From contig NZ_LXTQ01000001.1 in assembly GCF_001645185.1 (NCBI RefSeq), positions 434,001 to 498,000 on the forward strand: DNA of 64,000 nt, written 5' to 3'. Positions within the stretch are counted from its first letter, which is position 1; each line of letters starts with the position of its first letter. This DNA comes from Methylobacillus sp. MM3 (GTDB lineage Bacteria > Pseudomonadota > Gammaproteobacteria > Burkholderiales > Methylophilaceae). The notes beneath the pieces were generated by a model. It was given only the letters and a program-made list of their open reading frames with translations. It had not been told where the DNA came from and did no database searches. A program made the position numbers and the translations under genes. Positions 18,205 through 27,024 of the stretch are shown one piece after another.

Positions 18205-19368
18205 ATGCTGATCAAACAGGAAGCCATCACCGGCAAACAAGGGTTGAAGGATCTGCCCAGGACTTCGCCATTGCCCTCTGCCAATCTCGTTCTGGTATTC
18301 GGCTCAGTCAAACGCTTCAGCGAAAGCAAATTGACGGCAACCCTGAAAGAACGCTACCCGACGGCACAAGTGATCGGTTGCACCACCGCAGGTGAAATCA
18401 GCGACCAGGGCGTCTTCGACGAAAGCCTGCAGATCACCGCGATCCAGTGGGAAAAAACCAGCATGCGTGTGGCTGACCTCCGTGTTTCCGACATGAAAAG
18501 CTCGTTCCAGACCGGCGCATCGCTCGCCACTACACTCAAAACGGACAATCTGCGCGCGATCCTGGTATTTTCCGACGGCCTCAGCGTCAACGGCACCGAG
18601 GTTTTGAAAGGCTTCCAGAGCATCATTGGCAACGAGATCCCCATTGTGGGCGGCATGGCCGGCGATAACGCAGCCTTTACCCGGACCCTGCTGCTGCATA
18701 ACGACAGCGTCAGCGACAATCTGGTCATCGCGGTCGGCCTGTATGGCAACCATCTGGTCACCGCCAGCGGCGCGCTCGGCGGCTGGAAGCCCTACGGCCC
18801 GCCGCGCAAGGTTACCCGTTCGGACAAGAACGTGGTGTATGAAATGGACGGCAAGCCTGCCCTGCCGCTCTATCGCATGTATATCGGCGAGCATTACGCC
18901 AAGGGATTGCCCGGAACCGGCCTCAAGTTCCCATTCGCCATCGTCGGCGCAGGCGGCCGCGATGTGGAAACCGTGCGCACGCTGCTCAGTATCGACCCAG
19001 CCAACAACAGCCTGACCTTTGCCGGCGATGTACCGGAAGGCGAAACCGTGCGCTTGTGCCAGACCACACACGACCGTCTGGTGGAAGGTGCCGGCGGTGC
19101 GGCAAAAATGGTATCGACCTCGCTGCCGGAACAAGCGATGCGCTTTCCCGGCCTGGCGATCTGCGTCAGCTGCGTCGGCCGCAAGCTGGTGATGGCCGAG
19201 CAGATTTCCGACGAGATCCGTATCGTCAAGGACACGCTGGGCGCCCAGGCGGCGATTACTGGCTTCTACTCCAACGGCGAATTCTGTCCGGGTTCGAACA
19301 GCGACCAAAGCGTACTGCACAACCAGACCATGACCATCGGCTACTTGGCCGAGGACATGACCATCTAA
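18205..19368 (+). CDS. FIST N- and C-domain signal-sensing protein
   Basis: This 387-residue soluble protein consists of an FIST_N domain (about 30-220, with GCTTAGEISDQGVF, SDGLSVNGTEVLKGF and PIVGGMAGD) and an FIST_C domain (about 225-370, with VSCVGRKLVMAEQ and GFYSNGEFCPGSNS). FIST proteins are cytoplasmic sensors thought to bind small ligands such as amino acids, and usually feed kinases, cyclases or chemoreceptors. This one has no output domain of its own. It is transcribed away from pilG, so it may be a sensor partner of the Chp system, which is inference from position. A strong hairpin terminator follows the stop. Confidence 0.9.
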   Translation: MLIKQEAITGKQGLKDLPRTSPLPSANLVLVFGSVKRFSESKLTATLKERYPTAQVIGCTTAGEISDQGVFDESLQITAIQWEKTSMRVADLRVSDMKSSFQTGASLATTLKTDNLRAILVFSDGLSVNGTEVLKGFQSIIGNEIPIVGGMAGDNAAFTRTLLLHNDSVSDNLVIAVGLYGNHLVTASGALGGWKPYGPPRKVTRSDKNVVYEMDGKPALPLYRMYIGEHYAKGLPGTGLKFPFAIVGAGGRDVETVRTLLSIDPANNSLTFAGDVPEGETVRLCQTTHDRLVEGAGGAAKMVSTSLPEQAMRFPGLAICVSCVGRKLVMAEQISDEIRIVKDTLGAQAAITGFYSNGEFCPGSNSDQSVLHNQTMTIGYLAEDMTI

Positions 19369-19382
19369 GCGATTTTCCTCGC

Positions 19383-19417
19383 GGACGGAGCCGCTACGGC
19401 AGCTCCGTCCAGATTTT
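19383..19417 (+). terminator. Intrinsic terminator of the FIST gene, overlapping the hrpA 3' end
   Basis: A perfect 9-bp stem GGACGGAGC (19383-19391) and GCTCCGTCC (19402-19410) is followed on the plus strand by AGATTTTCT. It lies 15 bases after the FIST stop. The hrpA stop codon (CTA at 19394-19396 on the plus strand) sits in the loop, and the distal arm encodes the last hrpA codons, so the convergent genes share this element. Confidence 0.7.
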
Positions 19418-22400
19418 CTCCAGCCGCTTCACTGATACCGGGAACGGCGTCTTCAATTCCTGCGCGAACAGCGACACGCGCAACTCTTCGATCAGCCAGC
19501 GGAAATCCTCCAATGCAGGACTAAGGCCGCCCTGCTTGCGTTCGGCGGCAATCTTCTCCTCCCAGCGCGACCACAGTTGCTGCACCGCCTGCGCACTGCG
19601 CATATCGCGCTCGATACTGGCGGGATATTTATCCAGTCGCAACCGTAATGCCTTGAGATAGCGTGGAATATGCTGCAACCGTTCCCACGGCGTTGCGCTG
19701 AAAAAGCACTTGGGCAAGAGACGGGCATAGTGCTCCTCCACTTCGCGCTTCACGCGCGACATCGCGGGCGGCAGACCATTGAGCTTTTGTGTCAGCGGCT
19801 GTATTTCCGCGGCGATAGCCTGGGCGAGACGTCCCGCCCCTTCCACCACCGCCGGCAGCCGTGTCCGGGCGCGGGTCTTGAGCGCCATGAATTCGGCATT
19901 GGTACGCGGCAGATCATCCTCGCCGATGAAGGCGCGGTCGGCAATCGCAGTCAGCATATCCTCGCGCAGGTCGTCGGGATTCATGATATTGCGCAGCAGC
20001 ATTGCATACTGATTGAAGCCGGGCAGGCCTTTTTCCAGCTGCTTCATTTGCTCTTTAAGCTCGAAACGCATCAGGCGGCGCACCCCCTTGCGGTGCGATT
20101 CCTGCGCGGCGGATTCGGTGTCGAACAGCTTGACCGCAACGCTGTCGCCGTTGTCTTCCAGAGCCGGATAGCCCGTCATCTGGCGCCCACTGCGATTGAA
20201 ATCCAGCTTTTTCGGTAGATCGCCGAAATCCCATTGCTTGAGGCCGGTTTTTTCAATGTCCGGCTGACCGCTGCGAAAAGTCAGTTGCGCGGCCTGGCCC
20301 AGCTGGCTTTTCAATGCCAGCCAGTCCCGGCCCATTGCCAGTTCGCGCCCGGCATCATCCACGATGCGGAAATTCATCAGCAGGTGCGCAGGAATGGCCT
20401 CCGTCCAGTCCGACGGAGCAAGCTTTAATCCGGTGCGTTTCTGGATGTAGACAGCCAGCACTTCCAGAATCGCGCCTTCGCCGATTTTTGCCTGTTCGAG
20501 GAAACCCGTAACGAACTCCGGCACCGGCACGCACACGCGGCGGATAGTCTTGGGCAGCGCCTTGACGAGGTGCGTAATCTTCTCGCGTACCATGCCCGGC
20601 ACCAGCCATTCGGTTTGCGTCGGATCGAGCTGGTTGAGCAGCGCAAGCGGGATAGTCGCCGTCACACCGTCAAGCGGATGCCCCGGCTCGAAACGATACT
20701 TGAGCGGCACCGGCACGCCATCGAGATCGAATGTTTCCGGGAACTGCGCCTCCGTGACGCTGCTGGCCGCATGGCGCATCAAGTCGTCTTTGGTGAGATA
20801 CAACAGCCTGGGATTGTCCTTTTCCGCTTCCTGCCGCCATTTCTCGAACCCGGCACCGTTGACAATGCCTTCCGGGATACGCGCATCGTAGAACGCAAAC
20901 AGCGCGTGCTCGTCCACCAGCACGTCCTGCCGACGCGCCTTGTGCTCCAGCTCCTCGATCTCGCGCATCAGCTTGCGGTTGGCCTCGAAGAACGGCGCGC
21001 GCGTGTCGAATTCCATGTTCGCCAATGCCTCGCGGATGAAAATTTCACGCGATTCCGCCGGATCTATGGGGCCGTAATGCACGCGACGCTTGGGCACGAT
21101 GGTCAGGCCGTACAGGCTGACGCGTTCCCACGCAACCACCTGTGCCGGCTTGCGGTCCCAGCGTGGGTCGCTGTAATGGCTTTGCGTCAGGCCGCGCGCC
21201 AGCGGCTCGATCCAGTCGGGGTTGATATCGGCCACGCCGCGCGCATAAAGTTTGGCAGTTTCCATCAGTTCGGCCGCCATCACCCACTTCGGGCGGCGCT
21301 TCTTGAGGCTGGAGCCCGGAGCAATATGGAAACGAATGCCACGCGCGCCAAGATAGGATTCGGCCTCGCCGTCCTTGAAACCGATGTTGCCCAGCAGGCC
21401 AGCCAAAAGCGCCCTGTGTATCTGGTCATAACCGGCTTCCTGCTCATTGGGCCGCAGCTCCATGTCGGCGACGATGCCGGCCAGTTGGCCGTGCAGCTCG
21501 CGCCACTCCTTGAGCCGCAGGAATGACAGGAAATTCTGGTGACATTTGTTCAGGAGATCACGGTTGGATTTCTTGTGCTTGAGCGCATCCTCGTAGAAAT
21601 CCCACAGCTTGAGGAAACTCATGAAATCCGAGCGCTCGTCGGCAAACTTGGCATGCGCCTGGTCGGCCGCCTCGCGCTTGTCCATCGGCCGCTCGCGCGG
21701 GTCCTGCATCGCCAGCGCCGAACCGATGATGAGAATTTCCTTGAGGCAACTCTCGCGCTTGGCGGCAAGAATCATGCGGCCGATGCGCGGATCCAGCGGC
21801 AGTTTCGCCAGCTGATTGCCAATCTCGGTGATGCGGCGCTGATCGTCTACCGCGCCCAACTCCTGCAGGAGCTGGTAGCCGTCGGCGATCAGGCGCGAAT
21901 ACGGCGCTTCGATGAACGGGAACTCGGATACATCGCCCAATTTGAGCGAGGCCATGCGCAGGATGACTGATGCAAGAGAGCTGCGCAGGATTTCGGGATC
22001 GGTAAATTCCGAACGCGCATTGAAATCCTCTTCGGAATATAGCCGCACGCAGATACCGTTTGAGACACGGCCGCAACGCCCCGCGCGCTGCCGTGCCGCT
22101 GCCTGCGAGATTTTTTCGATCTGCAACTGCTCGACCTTGGCGCGCGAACTGTAACGGTTGACGCGCGCCAGACCGGTGTCGATCACATATTTGATGCCGG
22201 GCACGGTAAGCGAGGTTTCGGCGACATTGGTCGCCAGCACGATGCGCCGCCCACCGGAAGGCCGGAATACCTTCTGTTGGTCCTCGATGGAAAGCCGAGC
22301 GAACAGCGGCAGGATTTCCGCACCCTTGGGATGGTGCTTGCGCAAATGCTCCGCCGTATCGCGGATTTCGCGCTCGCCAGGCAGGAATACCAGGATGTCA

Positions 22401-23290
22401 CCCCCCCCCAGTCGCGACAGATCGTCGACCGCATCCAGGATCGCGGCCTCCATCGTTTCTTCCTGCTCGTCCTCTTCTGTTTCCTGCAACGGACGATAGC
22501 GCACCTCGACCGGATACATGCGTCCTGAAACCTCGATCACCGGCGCGCCGTCGAAATGTTTGGAGAACCGGTCGGCATCGATGGTGGCCGAGGTCACAAT
22601 GACCTTAAGATCGGGCCGTTTCGGCAGCAGTTGCTTGAGATATCCCAGCAAGAAATCGATATTGAGACTGCGTTCGTGCGCTTCGTCGATAATCAGCGTG
22701 TCGTAGCCATTGAGGAAGCGGTCGCCCTGCGTCTCGGCGAGCAAAATACCGTCCGTCATCAGTTTGACGTAGCTGCTCTCGGACAGCTTGTCGTTGAAAC
22801 GCACCTTGTAACCCACCGCCTCGCCCAGCGGCGTTTTCAGTTCCTGCGCGATGCGTGAAGCCACTGATCGTGCAGCGATACGGCGCGGCTGGGTGTGGCC
22901 GATCAGGCCGGAAACACCACGCCCGAGTTCGAGGCAAATCTTGGGCAATTGCGTCGTCTTACCCGAGCCGGTCTCGCCGCAGACGATGACCACCTGGTGC
23001 CTGGCGATGGCTGCGGCAATCTCGTCCTTGCGCTGGTTGACCGGTAAATCCTGCGCAAATTCAGGCCGCGGCAAGGCATCGCGGCGAGCGGCATAGCGCC
23101 GGGACGAGCTCTCGATACGCGTTGCCAGCTCCGCCAGCAGCCGCTCGGCGGGTTTGCCGGCCTTGAGTGCGTCGCGGGCATCGCGCAGCTTGCGTTGCAG
23201 CGGATACCGGTCGGCCAGCATGCAATGCGGCAGTTGCGCTTCGAACTGCTCGACGATACGGGAAGGAGAAGGCATGGTGGATGAATTCAT
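19394..23290 (-). CDS. hrpA: ATP-dependent RNA helicase HrpA (DEAH box)
   Basis: This 1298-residue DEAH-box helicase is close to the 1300 residues of E. coli HrpA. Motif I is GETGSGKT (105-112), motif II is DEAH (202-205), SATIDADRF is motif III and QRAGRCGR is motif VI. A winged-helix/ratchet (HA2), an OB-fold and the long DUF3418 C-terminal region follow. HrpA unwinds RNA and rescues stalled ribosome or mRNA complexes. A run of eight G on the coding strand (plus 22401-22408) encodes Gly residues in LGGGDILVFLPG. ATG 23290 is used; a second ATG is five codons later and neither has a good Shine-Dalgarno. Confidence 0.96.
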   Translation of the reverse strand: MNSSTMPSPSRIVEQFEAQLPHCMLADRYPLQRKLRDARDALKAGKPAERLLAELATRIESSSRRYAARRDALPRPEFAQDLPVNQRKDEIAAAIARHQVVIVCGETGSGKTTQLPKICLELGRGVSGLIGHTQPRRIAARSVASRIAQELKTPLGEAVGYKVRFNDKLSESSYVKLMTDGILLAETQGDRFLNGYDTLIIDEAHERSLNIDFLLGYLKQLLPKRPDLKVIVTSATIDADRFSKHFDGAPVIEVSGRMYPVEVRYRPLQETEEDEQEETMEAAILDAVDDLSRLGGGDILVFLPGEREIRDTAEHLRKHHPKGAEILPLFARLSIEDQQKVFRPSGGRRIVLATNVAETSLTVPGIKYVIDTGLARVNRYSSRAKVEQLQIEKISQAAARQRAGRCGRVSNGICVRLYSEEDFNARSEFTDPEILRSSLASVILRMASLKLGDVSEFPFIEAPYSRLIADGYQLLQELGAVDDQRRITEIGNQLAKLPLDPRIGRMILAAKRESCLKEILIIGSALAMQDPRERPMDKREAADQAHAKFADERSDFMSFLKLWDFYEDALKHKKSNRDLLNKCHQNFLSFLRLKEWRELHGQLAGIVADMELRPNEQEAGYDQIHRALLAGLLGNIGFKDGEAESYLGARGIRFHIAPGSSLKKRRPKWVMAAELMETAKLYARGVADINPDWIEPLARGLTQSHYSDPRWDRKPAQVVAWERVSLYGLTIVPKRRVHYGPIDPAESREIFIREALANMEFDTRAPFFEANRKLMREIEELEHKARRQDVLVDEHALFAFYDARIPEGIVNGAGFEKWRQEAEKDNPRLLYLTKDDLMRHAASSVTEAQFPETFDLDGVPVPLKYRFEPGHPLDGVTATIPLALLNQLDPTQTEWLVPGMVREKITHLVKALPKTIRRVCVPVPEFVTGFLEQAKIGEGAILEVLAVYIQKRTGLKLAPSDWTEAIPAHLLMNFRIVDDAGRELAMGRDWLALKSQLGQAAQLTFRSGQPDIEKTGLKQWDFGDLPKKLDFNRSGRQMTGYPALEDNGDSVAVKLFDTESAAQESHRKGVRRLMRFELKEQMKQLEKGLPGFNQYAMLLRNIMNPDDLREDMLTAIADRAFIGEDDLPRTNAEFMALKTRARTRLPAVVEGAGRLAQAIAAEIQPLTQKLNGLPPAMSRVKREVEEHYARLLPKCFFSATPWERLQHIPRYLKALRLRLDKYPASIERDMRSAQAVQQLWSRWEEKIAAERKQGGLSPALEDFRWLIEELRVSLFAQELKTPFPVSVKRLEKIWTELP

Positions 23291-23374
23291 GGGCGGCGAA
23301 TTTTAACACGCCAGGCAAATGGGCCGGCGTGGGTAAAAAAGGTAAATGTCGCGGTTATTCGGGTCCCCGACGAT

Positions 23375-23422
23375 TCATGAAAATCATTAGGCATCATTCA
23401 TGAACCGAACGAGGGATCATGA
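23375..23422. promoter_or_regulatory. Three iterated TCATGA palindromes upstream of pqqA
   Basis: The palindromic hexamer TCATGA occurs at 23375, 23398 and 23417. The first two are within the longer repeat ATTCATGA, 23 bases apart or about two helical turns, and two of the three copies are followed by AAA. They lie 78 to 125 bases before the pqqA ATG. The spacing suggests repeated binding of a dimeric regulator; no regulator is identified. Confidence 0.35.
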
Positions 23423-23443
23423 AAACTGACAGCGTATAGTTGA

Positions 23444-23458
23444 ACTCATGCGATGAGT
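23444..23458. promoter_or_regulatory. Operator-like palindrome before pqqA
   Basis: ACTCAT-GCG-ATGAGT is a perfect 6-bp inverted repeat with a 3-base centre, 42 bases before the pqqA start. A TATAGT hexamer at 23435-23440 is nine bases upstream of its centre, so the palindrome could cover the transcription start. No good -35 was found, so the promoter itself is not called. Confidence 0.3.
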
Positions 23459-23499
23459 CATAACGAATCGCCCAACCAGACAATTTTGAGGAGACTGAC

Positions 23500-23571
23500 A
23501 TGTGGACCAAGCCTGAAGTGACTGAAATGCGTTTCGGTTTTGAAGTGACGATGTACGTCTGCAACCGCTAA
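23500..23571 (+). CDS. pqqA: PQQ precursor peptide PqqA (orphan)
   Basis: This short gene encodes 23 residues, beginning [18 protein letters not shown] and ending Y-V-C-N-R. It matches PqqA, the ribosomal precursor of pyrroloquinoline quinone. The obligatory E-V-T-M-Y core is present, with E15 and Y19 being the two residues that PqqE cross-links to form the cofactor. The W-T-K-P start and RFGFE are also family features. GAGGAG at 23488-23493, six bases before the ATG, is an excellent ribosome binding site. A 13-bp terminator hairpin follows 20 bases after the stop. No pqqB, C, D or E lies nearby: flanks are hrpA (divergent) and a peroxiredoxin. It is therefore a free-standing, separately transcribed precursor gene. 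Confidence 0.92.
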   Translation: MWTKPEVTEMRFGFEVTMYVCNR

Positions 23572-23590
23572 GACGCGATTCAAGCATTAA

Positions 23591-23622
23591 GACAACGGGA
23601 GCCTCGGCTCCCGTTGTCGTTT
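23591..23622 (+). terminator. Intrinsic terminator of pqqA
   Basis: A perfect inverted repeat, GACAACGGGAGCC (23591-23603) and GGCTCCCGTTGTC (23606-23618), is followed by GTTTCTG. It starts 20 bases after the pqqA stop and isolates this tiny transcription unit from the peroxiredoxin gene. Confidence 0.85.
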
Positions 23623-23645
23623 CTGTCGCCCAAATACATGCCCGC

Positions 23646-23673
23646 TTGCAGTAGCGCTTATCGGGAGTATGAT
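23646..23673 (+). promoter_or_regulatory. Possible sigma-70 promoter of the peroxiredoxin gene
   Basis: TTGCAG (23646-23651) and TATGAT (23668-23673) are 16 bases apart. The -10 matches five of six consensus bases, the -35 only three. It lies 39 bases before the ATG at 23712, downstream of the pqqA terminator. Confidence 0.4.
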
Positions 23674-23711
23674 GATTAATTCGCATCAAATTACTCCAAC
23701 AGGAGGTCATC

Positions 23712-24371
23712 ATGGCATTGCGAATTGGCGACGAAGCTCCCGACTTCACCGCGGAGACTACGGAAGGCACGATCCATTTTCATGACTGGGTCGGCGATGG
23801 CTGGGCGATACTCTTTTCCCATCCCAAGGATTTCACCCCGGTCTGCACGACCGAACTCGGCTATCTGGCAAAACTCAAACCGGAATTCGACAAACGAGGC
23901 TGCAAGGTCATCGGGCTCAGTATCGACAGCGTGGAAGACCACACAAAATGGACGCAGGACATCGAGGAAACACAAGATTGCGAGCTTAACTATCCTCTCA
24001 TCGGCGACACCGATCTCAAGGTGGCCAAGCTATACGACATGATCCATCCTAACGCCAGCGGCACTGCAAGCGGCCGCACCGCAGTGGATAATGCAACGGT
24101 ACGCTCGGTATTCCTGATCGGACCGGACAAGAAAATCAAGTTGATGCTGATGTACCCGATGAGTACCGGGCGCGATTTCAACGAAGTACTGCGGGCACTG
24201 GACTCCTGCCAATTGACGGGCAAACACACGGTGGCGACACCGGTTAACTGGCGCCCAGGCGACGAAGTCATCATTCCGCCCTCCGTTTCCGACGAAGCCG
24301 CCCGAGCGAAATATCCGGCCGGATGGCGGGCGCCCAAACCTTACCTGCGTTATATACAGCAGCCCAAGTAG
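23712..24371 (+). CDS. 1-Cys peroxiredoxin (Prx6 family)
   Basis: This 219-residue thiol peroxidase reduces H2O2 and organic hydroperoxides. The peroxidatic cysteine is C45 in the motif FTPVCTTELG. The protein has the extended C-terminal domain of the Prx6 group (WRPGDEVIIPPSVSDEAA and a final PYLRYIQQP), so it forms the A/B-type dimer and probably relies on an external reductant. AGGAGG stands eight bases before the ATG. It is monocistronic, between the pqqA terminator and a convergent secreted-protein gene. Confidence 0.95.
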   Translation: MALRIGDEAPDFTAETTEGTIHFHDWVGDGWAILFSHPKDFTPVCTTELGYLAKLKPEFDKRGCKVIGLSIDSVEDHTKWTQDIEETQDCELNYPLIGDTDLKVAKLYDMIHPNASGTASGRTAVDNATVRSVFLIGPDKKIKLMLMYPMSTGRDFNEVLRALDSCQLTGKHTVATPVNWRPGDEVIIPPSVSDEAARAKYPAGWRAPKPYLRYIQQPK

Positions 24372-24420
24372 GAACCGCTTTTTTGACCACGTCAGGACGC
24401 TTCTCGCGCCTTTGGTGTGG

Positions 24421-24843
24421 TTATTTCTGCGCGCACTCCTCGGAGCCGGTATTACCGCCTTTGTATTCTGGTTCGTAATAGAATTTGCTGAACGCCAGTT
24501 TTCCGTCTTTCCCCTTTTTGATCGTCGCGATGCCGGTGCCGTAATCCTTGGTGGATGGATCCTTCAAAGCGAAATGGATGGCCAGCTTGTTGCCTTCCGC
24601 TACCGCGTGCCCCAGATAGGCGCCATATTCCGGCACTTCCAGCTTGAAACCATACGCGCCGTGATCGCCGGTGCTTTGCTCCGGCACCAGCTTCATGGTC
24701 ACCGTGCCGGTGTATTTGCCCTCATGCGCGTCCAGGCCCGTGCATTCGTAAACGCCACTGTAGTCGGGGCCGGTGAATGCAGGCTTGGCCTGTGCCAGAC
24801 CGCTGCATGCGAACAGCGCCAAAACGGCGGCTAATTTTTTCAT
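24421..24843 (-). CDS. Secreted hypothetical protein with signal peptide
   Basis: This 140-residue product starts with a type I signal peptide, MKKLAAVLALFACSGLAQAK, with probable cleavage at AQA. The mature part of about 120 residues is mostly polar and beta-rich, with two cysteines (in YECTGL and near the end in EECAQK) that could form a disulfide. GDHGAYGFKLEVPEYGAYLG is a conserved-looking segment. It resembles small periplasmic proteins of unknown function in betaproteobacteria, and I do not recognise a named family. It is convergent with the peroxiredoxin gene 50 bases away and just downstream of the S4 gene on the same strand. Confidence 0.75.
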   Translation of the reverse strand: MKKLAAVLALFACSGLAQAKPAFTGPDYSGVYECTGLDAHEGKYTGTVTMKLVPEQSTGDHGAYGFKLEVPEYGAYLGHAVAEGNKLAIHFALKDPSTKDYGTGIATIKKGKDGKLAFSKFYYEPEYKGGNTGSEECAQK

Positions 24844-24866
24844 TTTGGTCTCCCTTTGTCCAAATT

Positions 24867-25112
24867 CTAATCGGCAATCCAGATGCCCGATTCCGGTGCA
24901 GGCAGTACTGTAATCTCGATATCCCCGACCGTCACTTTCTGCCCCGCGCGTACCTTGCAGGTCTTGCGCAGCTCGATCTGACCGTCCACAGATACAGCGC
25001 CGCTGGCGACGAGCGCCTTACCCGCGCCCCCGCTATCGCATACACCTACCAGTTTGAGCAGCTGATTGAGCTCGATATACTCATCATTCAGCACGAATTC
25101 CGCGTTCTGCAT
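24867..25112 (-). CDS. S4-domain RNA-binding protein (YbcJ-like)
   Basis: This 81-residue protein is essentially one S4 domain: YIELNQLLKLVGVCDSGG, then VSVDGQIELRKTCKVRAGQK, the alpha-L RNA-binding motif. Size and sequence match the YbcJ/RNA-binding S4 family, implicated in ribosome or tRNA contexts without a firm function. The ATG at 25112 is chosen because GGAG lies six bases upstream; earlier frame codons are non-conserved. It is divergent from the YihY gene. Confidence 0.88.
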   Translation of the reverse strand: MQNAEFVLNDEYIELNQLLKLVGVCDSGGAGKALVASGAVSVDGQIELRKTCKVRAGQKVTVGDIEITVLPAPESGIWIAD

Positions 25113-25234
25113 CTCAAGCTCCTTTTCTAATATTGCGCAATTGTAACGCAGCCCCGATGTCACCCAGGCCGGCAGCGCATCTGAACTTGATCCATCGCTC
25201 GCCATCGAACTCTTAATATCGTCGAGGGATTGTC

Positions 25235-26119
25235 ATGCAGGTGAAATCCGGAATCGATCGGCTGAAACATATTTCCCGTCTGATGCTGGGCGCGATCAAA
25301 GCCTGGTTTTACCATCGCGCGTCGAGCAAGGGCGCTGCATTGTCTTTCTATACATTATTTTCCCTCACTCCCATACTCGTCCTGGCGATCACATTCGTAG
25401 GCTACTTCTTCGGCCAGGAGACCGCCCAAGGCGAGATTATCAAGCAGATCGAAAACCTGGTTGGGCCGCAAGGAGCGGAGGCGGCGAAGGTCATGCTCGC
25501 AGCATCACAGAGCGATGGCTCAAGTTTTTGGGCCACGCTGATTGCGGTAATACTGCTAGTCATAGGCGCCACCACGGTATTCGCGGAGCTCAAGGCCAGT
25601 CTGGATGAAATTTGGGGGATTGAAACCAACGATGAATCCGCGCTGAAATCGCTGCTGATGACGCGTCTTCTGTCATTCAGCATTGTGCTTTCGCTTGCCT
25701 TTTTGCTGCTGATTTCCCTGGTAGTCAATGCCGCACTAGCCATGCTGGAACGCTACATGGGTGGATTATGGGGAGAAATGTTCGGCATGTTCACTTACAT
25801 CTCGACCCTGGTAACTTTCGGGGTCATCGCCTGCATGTTCGCGCTGATCTATAAAATGCTGCCCGAGGTACCGCTATCGTGGTCAGACGTGTGGATAGGC
25901 GCCGCAGTTACCGCCGGCCTGTTCATCTTCGGTAAATATGCCATCGGCCTCTACCTCGGCAATAGCGACATTGCCTCGGGTTACGGGGCGGCGGGTTCGC
26001 TGGTAGCCTTGCTGCTCTGGGTGTATTACTCGGCGCAAATTTTCTTCCTCGGCGCCGAATTTACCCGCCAGTACGCTACTCGCCTCGGCAGCCTGCAGCA
26101 TCTTGCGCATAAAACCTAG
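25235..26119 (+). CDS. YihY/BrkB-family inner membrane protein
   Basis: The 294-residue protein has the YihY fold: a cytoplasmic N-terminus, then helices starting with [20 protein letters not shown], and five more membrane segments. The signature [11 protein letters not shown] is the family hallmark (usually A-x-S-F-Y-x-x-F-S-L-x-P). [11 protein letters not shown] and [20 protein letters not shown], ending in FLGAEFTR, are also conserved. It was once called ribonuclease BN or a virulence factor, both unsupported; function is unknown, possibly transport. It converges with the methyltransferase gene, whose stop is two bases away. Confidence 0.92.
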   Translation: MQVKSGIDRLKHISRLMLGAIKAWFYHRASSKGAALSFYTLFSLTPILVLAITFVGYFFGQETAQGEIIKQIENLVGPQGAEAAKVMLAASQSDGSSFWATLIAVILLVIGATTVFAELKASLDEIWGIETNDESALKSLLMTRLLSFSIVLSLAFLLLISLVVNAALAMLERYMGGLWGEMFGMFTYISTLVTFGVIACMFALIYKMLPEVPLSWSDVWIGAAVTAGLFIFGKYAIGLYLGNSDIASGYGAAGSLVALLLWVYYSAQIFFLGAEFTRQYATRLGSLQHLAHKT

Positions 26120-26121
26120 GC

Positions 26122-27024
26122 TCAAGCGAAACGCTCGCGAAGTTCTTCCAGTCCCACCTCTGCCAGTATCATGTCCAGACGCTCGGCCGCCTTTTGGCGC
26201 GGCAGGTTCTTGTAGCGGGCAACGATAAGTTCGTTTTTCATCGAGTGTTCCCAGCCAACCAGTTCCGTCACCGTTACCTGGTAGCCGTGCGCCTCCAACT
26301 GCAGGCAACGCAGCACGTTGGTAATCTGGCTGCCGAATTCGCGCGTATGGATGGGGTGGCGCCAGAGTTCGCTGAGGGGATTCTTCAGCGCCTGACCTTT
26401 GTGCTTGCGCAGCACGGCTGCCACCTCGGCCTGGCAACATGGCACCAGCACCAGAAATTTCGCCTGCTTTTGCAAACCGAACTTGATCGCGTCATCGGTC
26501 GCCGTGTTACAGGCATGCAGCGCGGTGACGATATCGATTTCTTCCGGCAGCTGCGGCGAAGTGATCGACTCTTCCACCGACAGATTGAGAAAAGTCATGC
26601 GCTCGAAGCCCAGTCTGGCCGCTAGCGCACGCGATCTTTCGACCAGCTCCTGCCGCGTCTCGATGCCGTAAACATGACCGAAAGCATGCTGCTTCATGAA
26701 CAGATCGTATAGGATGAAACCGAGGTAGGACTTGCCTGCGCCGTGATCCGCCAGTATCGGGTTGCCGTTTTCCTCCATCACTTCGAGGAGCAGCGGCTCG
26801 ATGAATTGATAGAGATGATAGACCTGCTTCAGCTTGCGCCGGCTGTCCTGGTTGAGCTTGCCGTCGCGCGTGAGGATATGCAGCTCTTTCAGCAGTTCGA
26901 CGGATTGTTCGGGGCGGATTTCGGGGATGTTGGTCACGATCAGGAAAAGGTCTTCAAATAGGCTTACATGATAGTATTTTTTGCAGCGATGCAGGATGCC
27001 GCCGCACAATGGTAAAATAATCAA
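26122..27024 (-). CDS. Class I SAM-dependent methyltransferase (Methyltransf_32-like)
   Basis: This 300-residue protein has the SAM-binding region ILADHGAGKSYLGFILYDLF in mid-sequence and VTALHACNTATDDAI as the likely active-site motif, seen in PF13679-type RNA methyltransferase-like proteins. FLVLVPCCQAEV follows. There is no ATG near the N-terminus: the longest frame begins at a TTG (27024) only 22 bases from the divergent ylqF ATG, and a GTG is available at 26937. Sequence just upstream of that GTG (SLFEDLFLIVTNIPEI) looks coding, so the start is unsettled. The substrate is not known. Confidence 0.78.
   Translation of the reverse strand: MIILPLCGGILHRCKKYYHVSLFEDLFLIVTNIPEIRPEQSVELLKELHILTRDGKLNQDSRRKLKQVYHLYQFIEPLLLEVMEENGNPILADHGAGKSYLGFILYDLFMKQHAFGHVYGIETRQELVERSRALAARLGFERMTFLNLSVEESITSPQLPEEIDIVTALHACNTATDDAIKFGLQKQAKFLVLVPCCQAEVAAVLRKHKGQALKNPLSELWRHPIHTREFGSQITNVLRCLQLEAHGYQVTVTELVGWEHSMKNELIVARYKNLPRQKAAERLDMILAEVGLEELRERFA

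Noticed and set aside
22401-22408. Run of eight C (eight G on the hrpA coding strand) as a phase-variation tract
   Set aside because: It encodes Gly residues conserved in the helicase motif, the frame is intact, and eight bases is short for contingency loci; hrpA is not a typical phase-variable gene.
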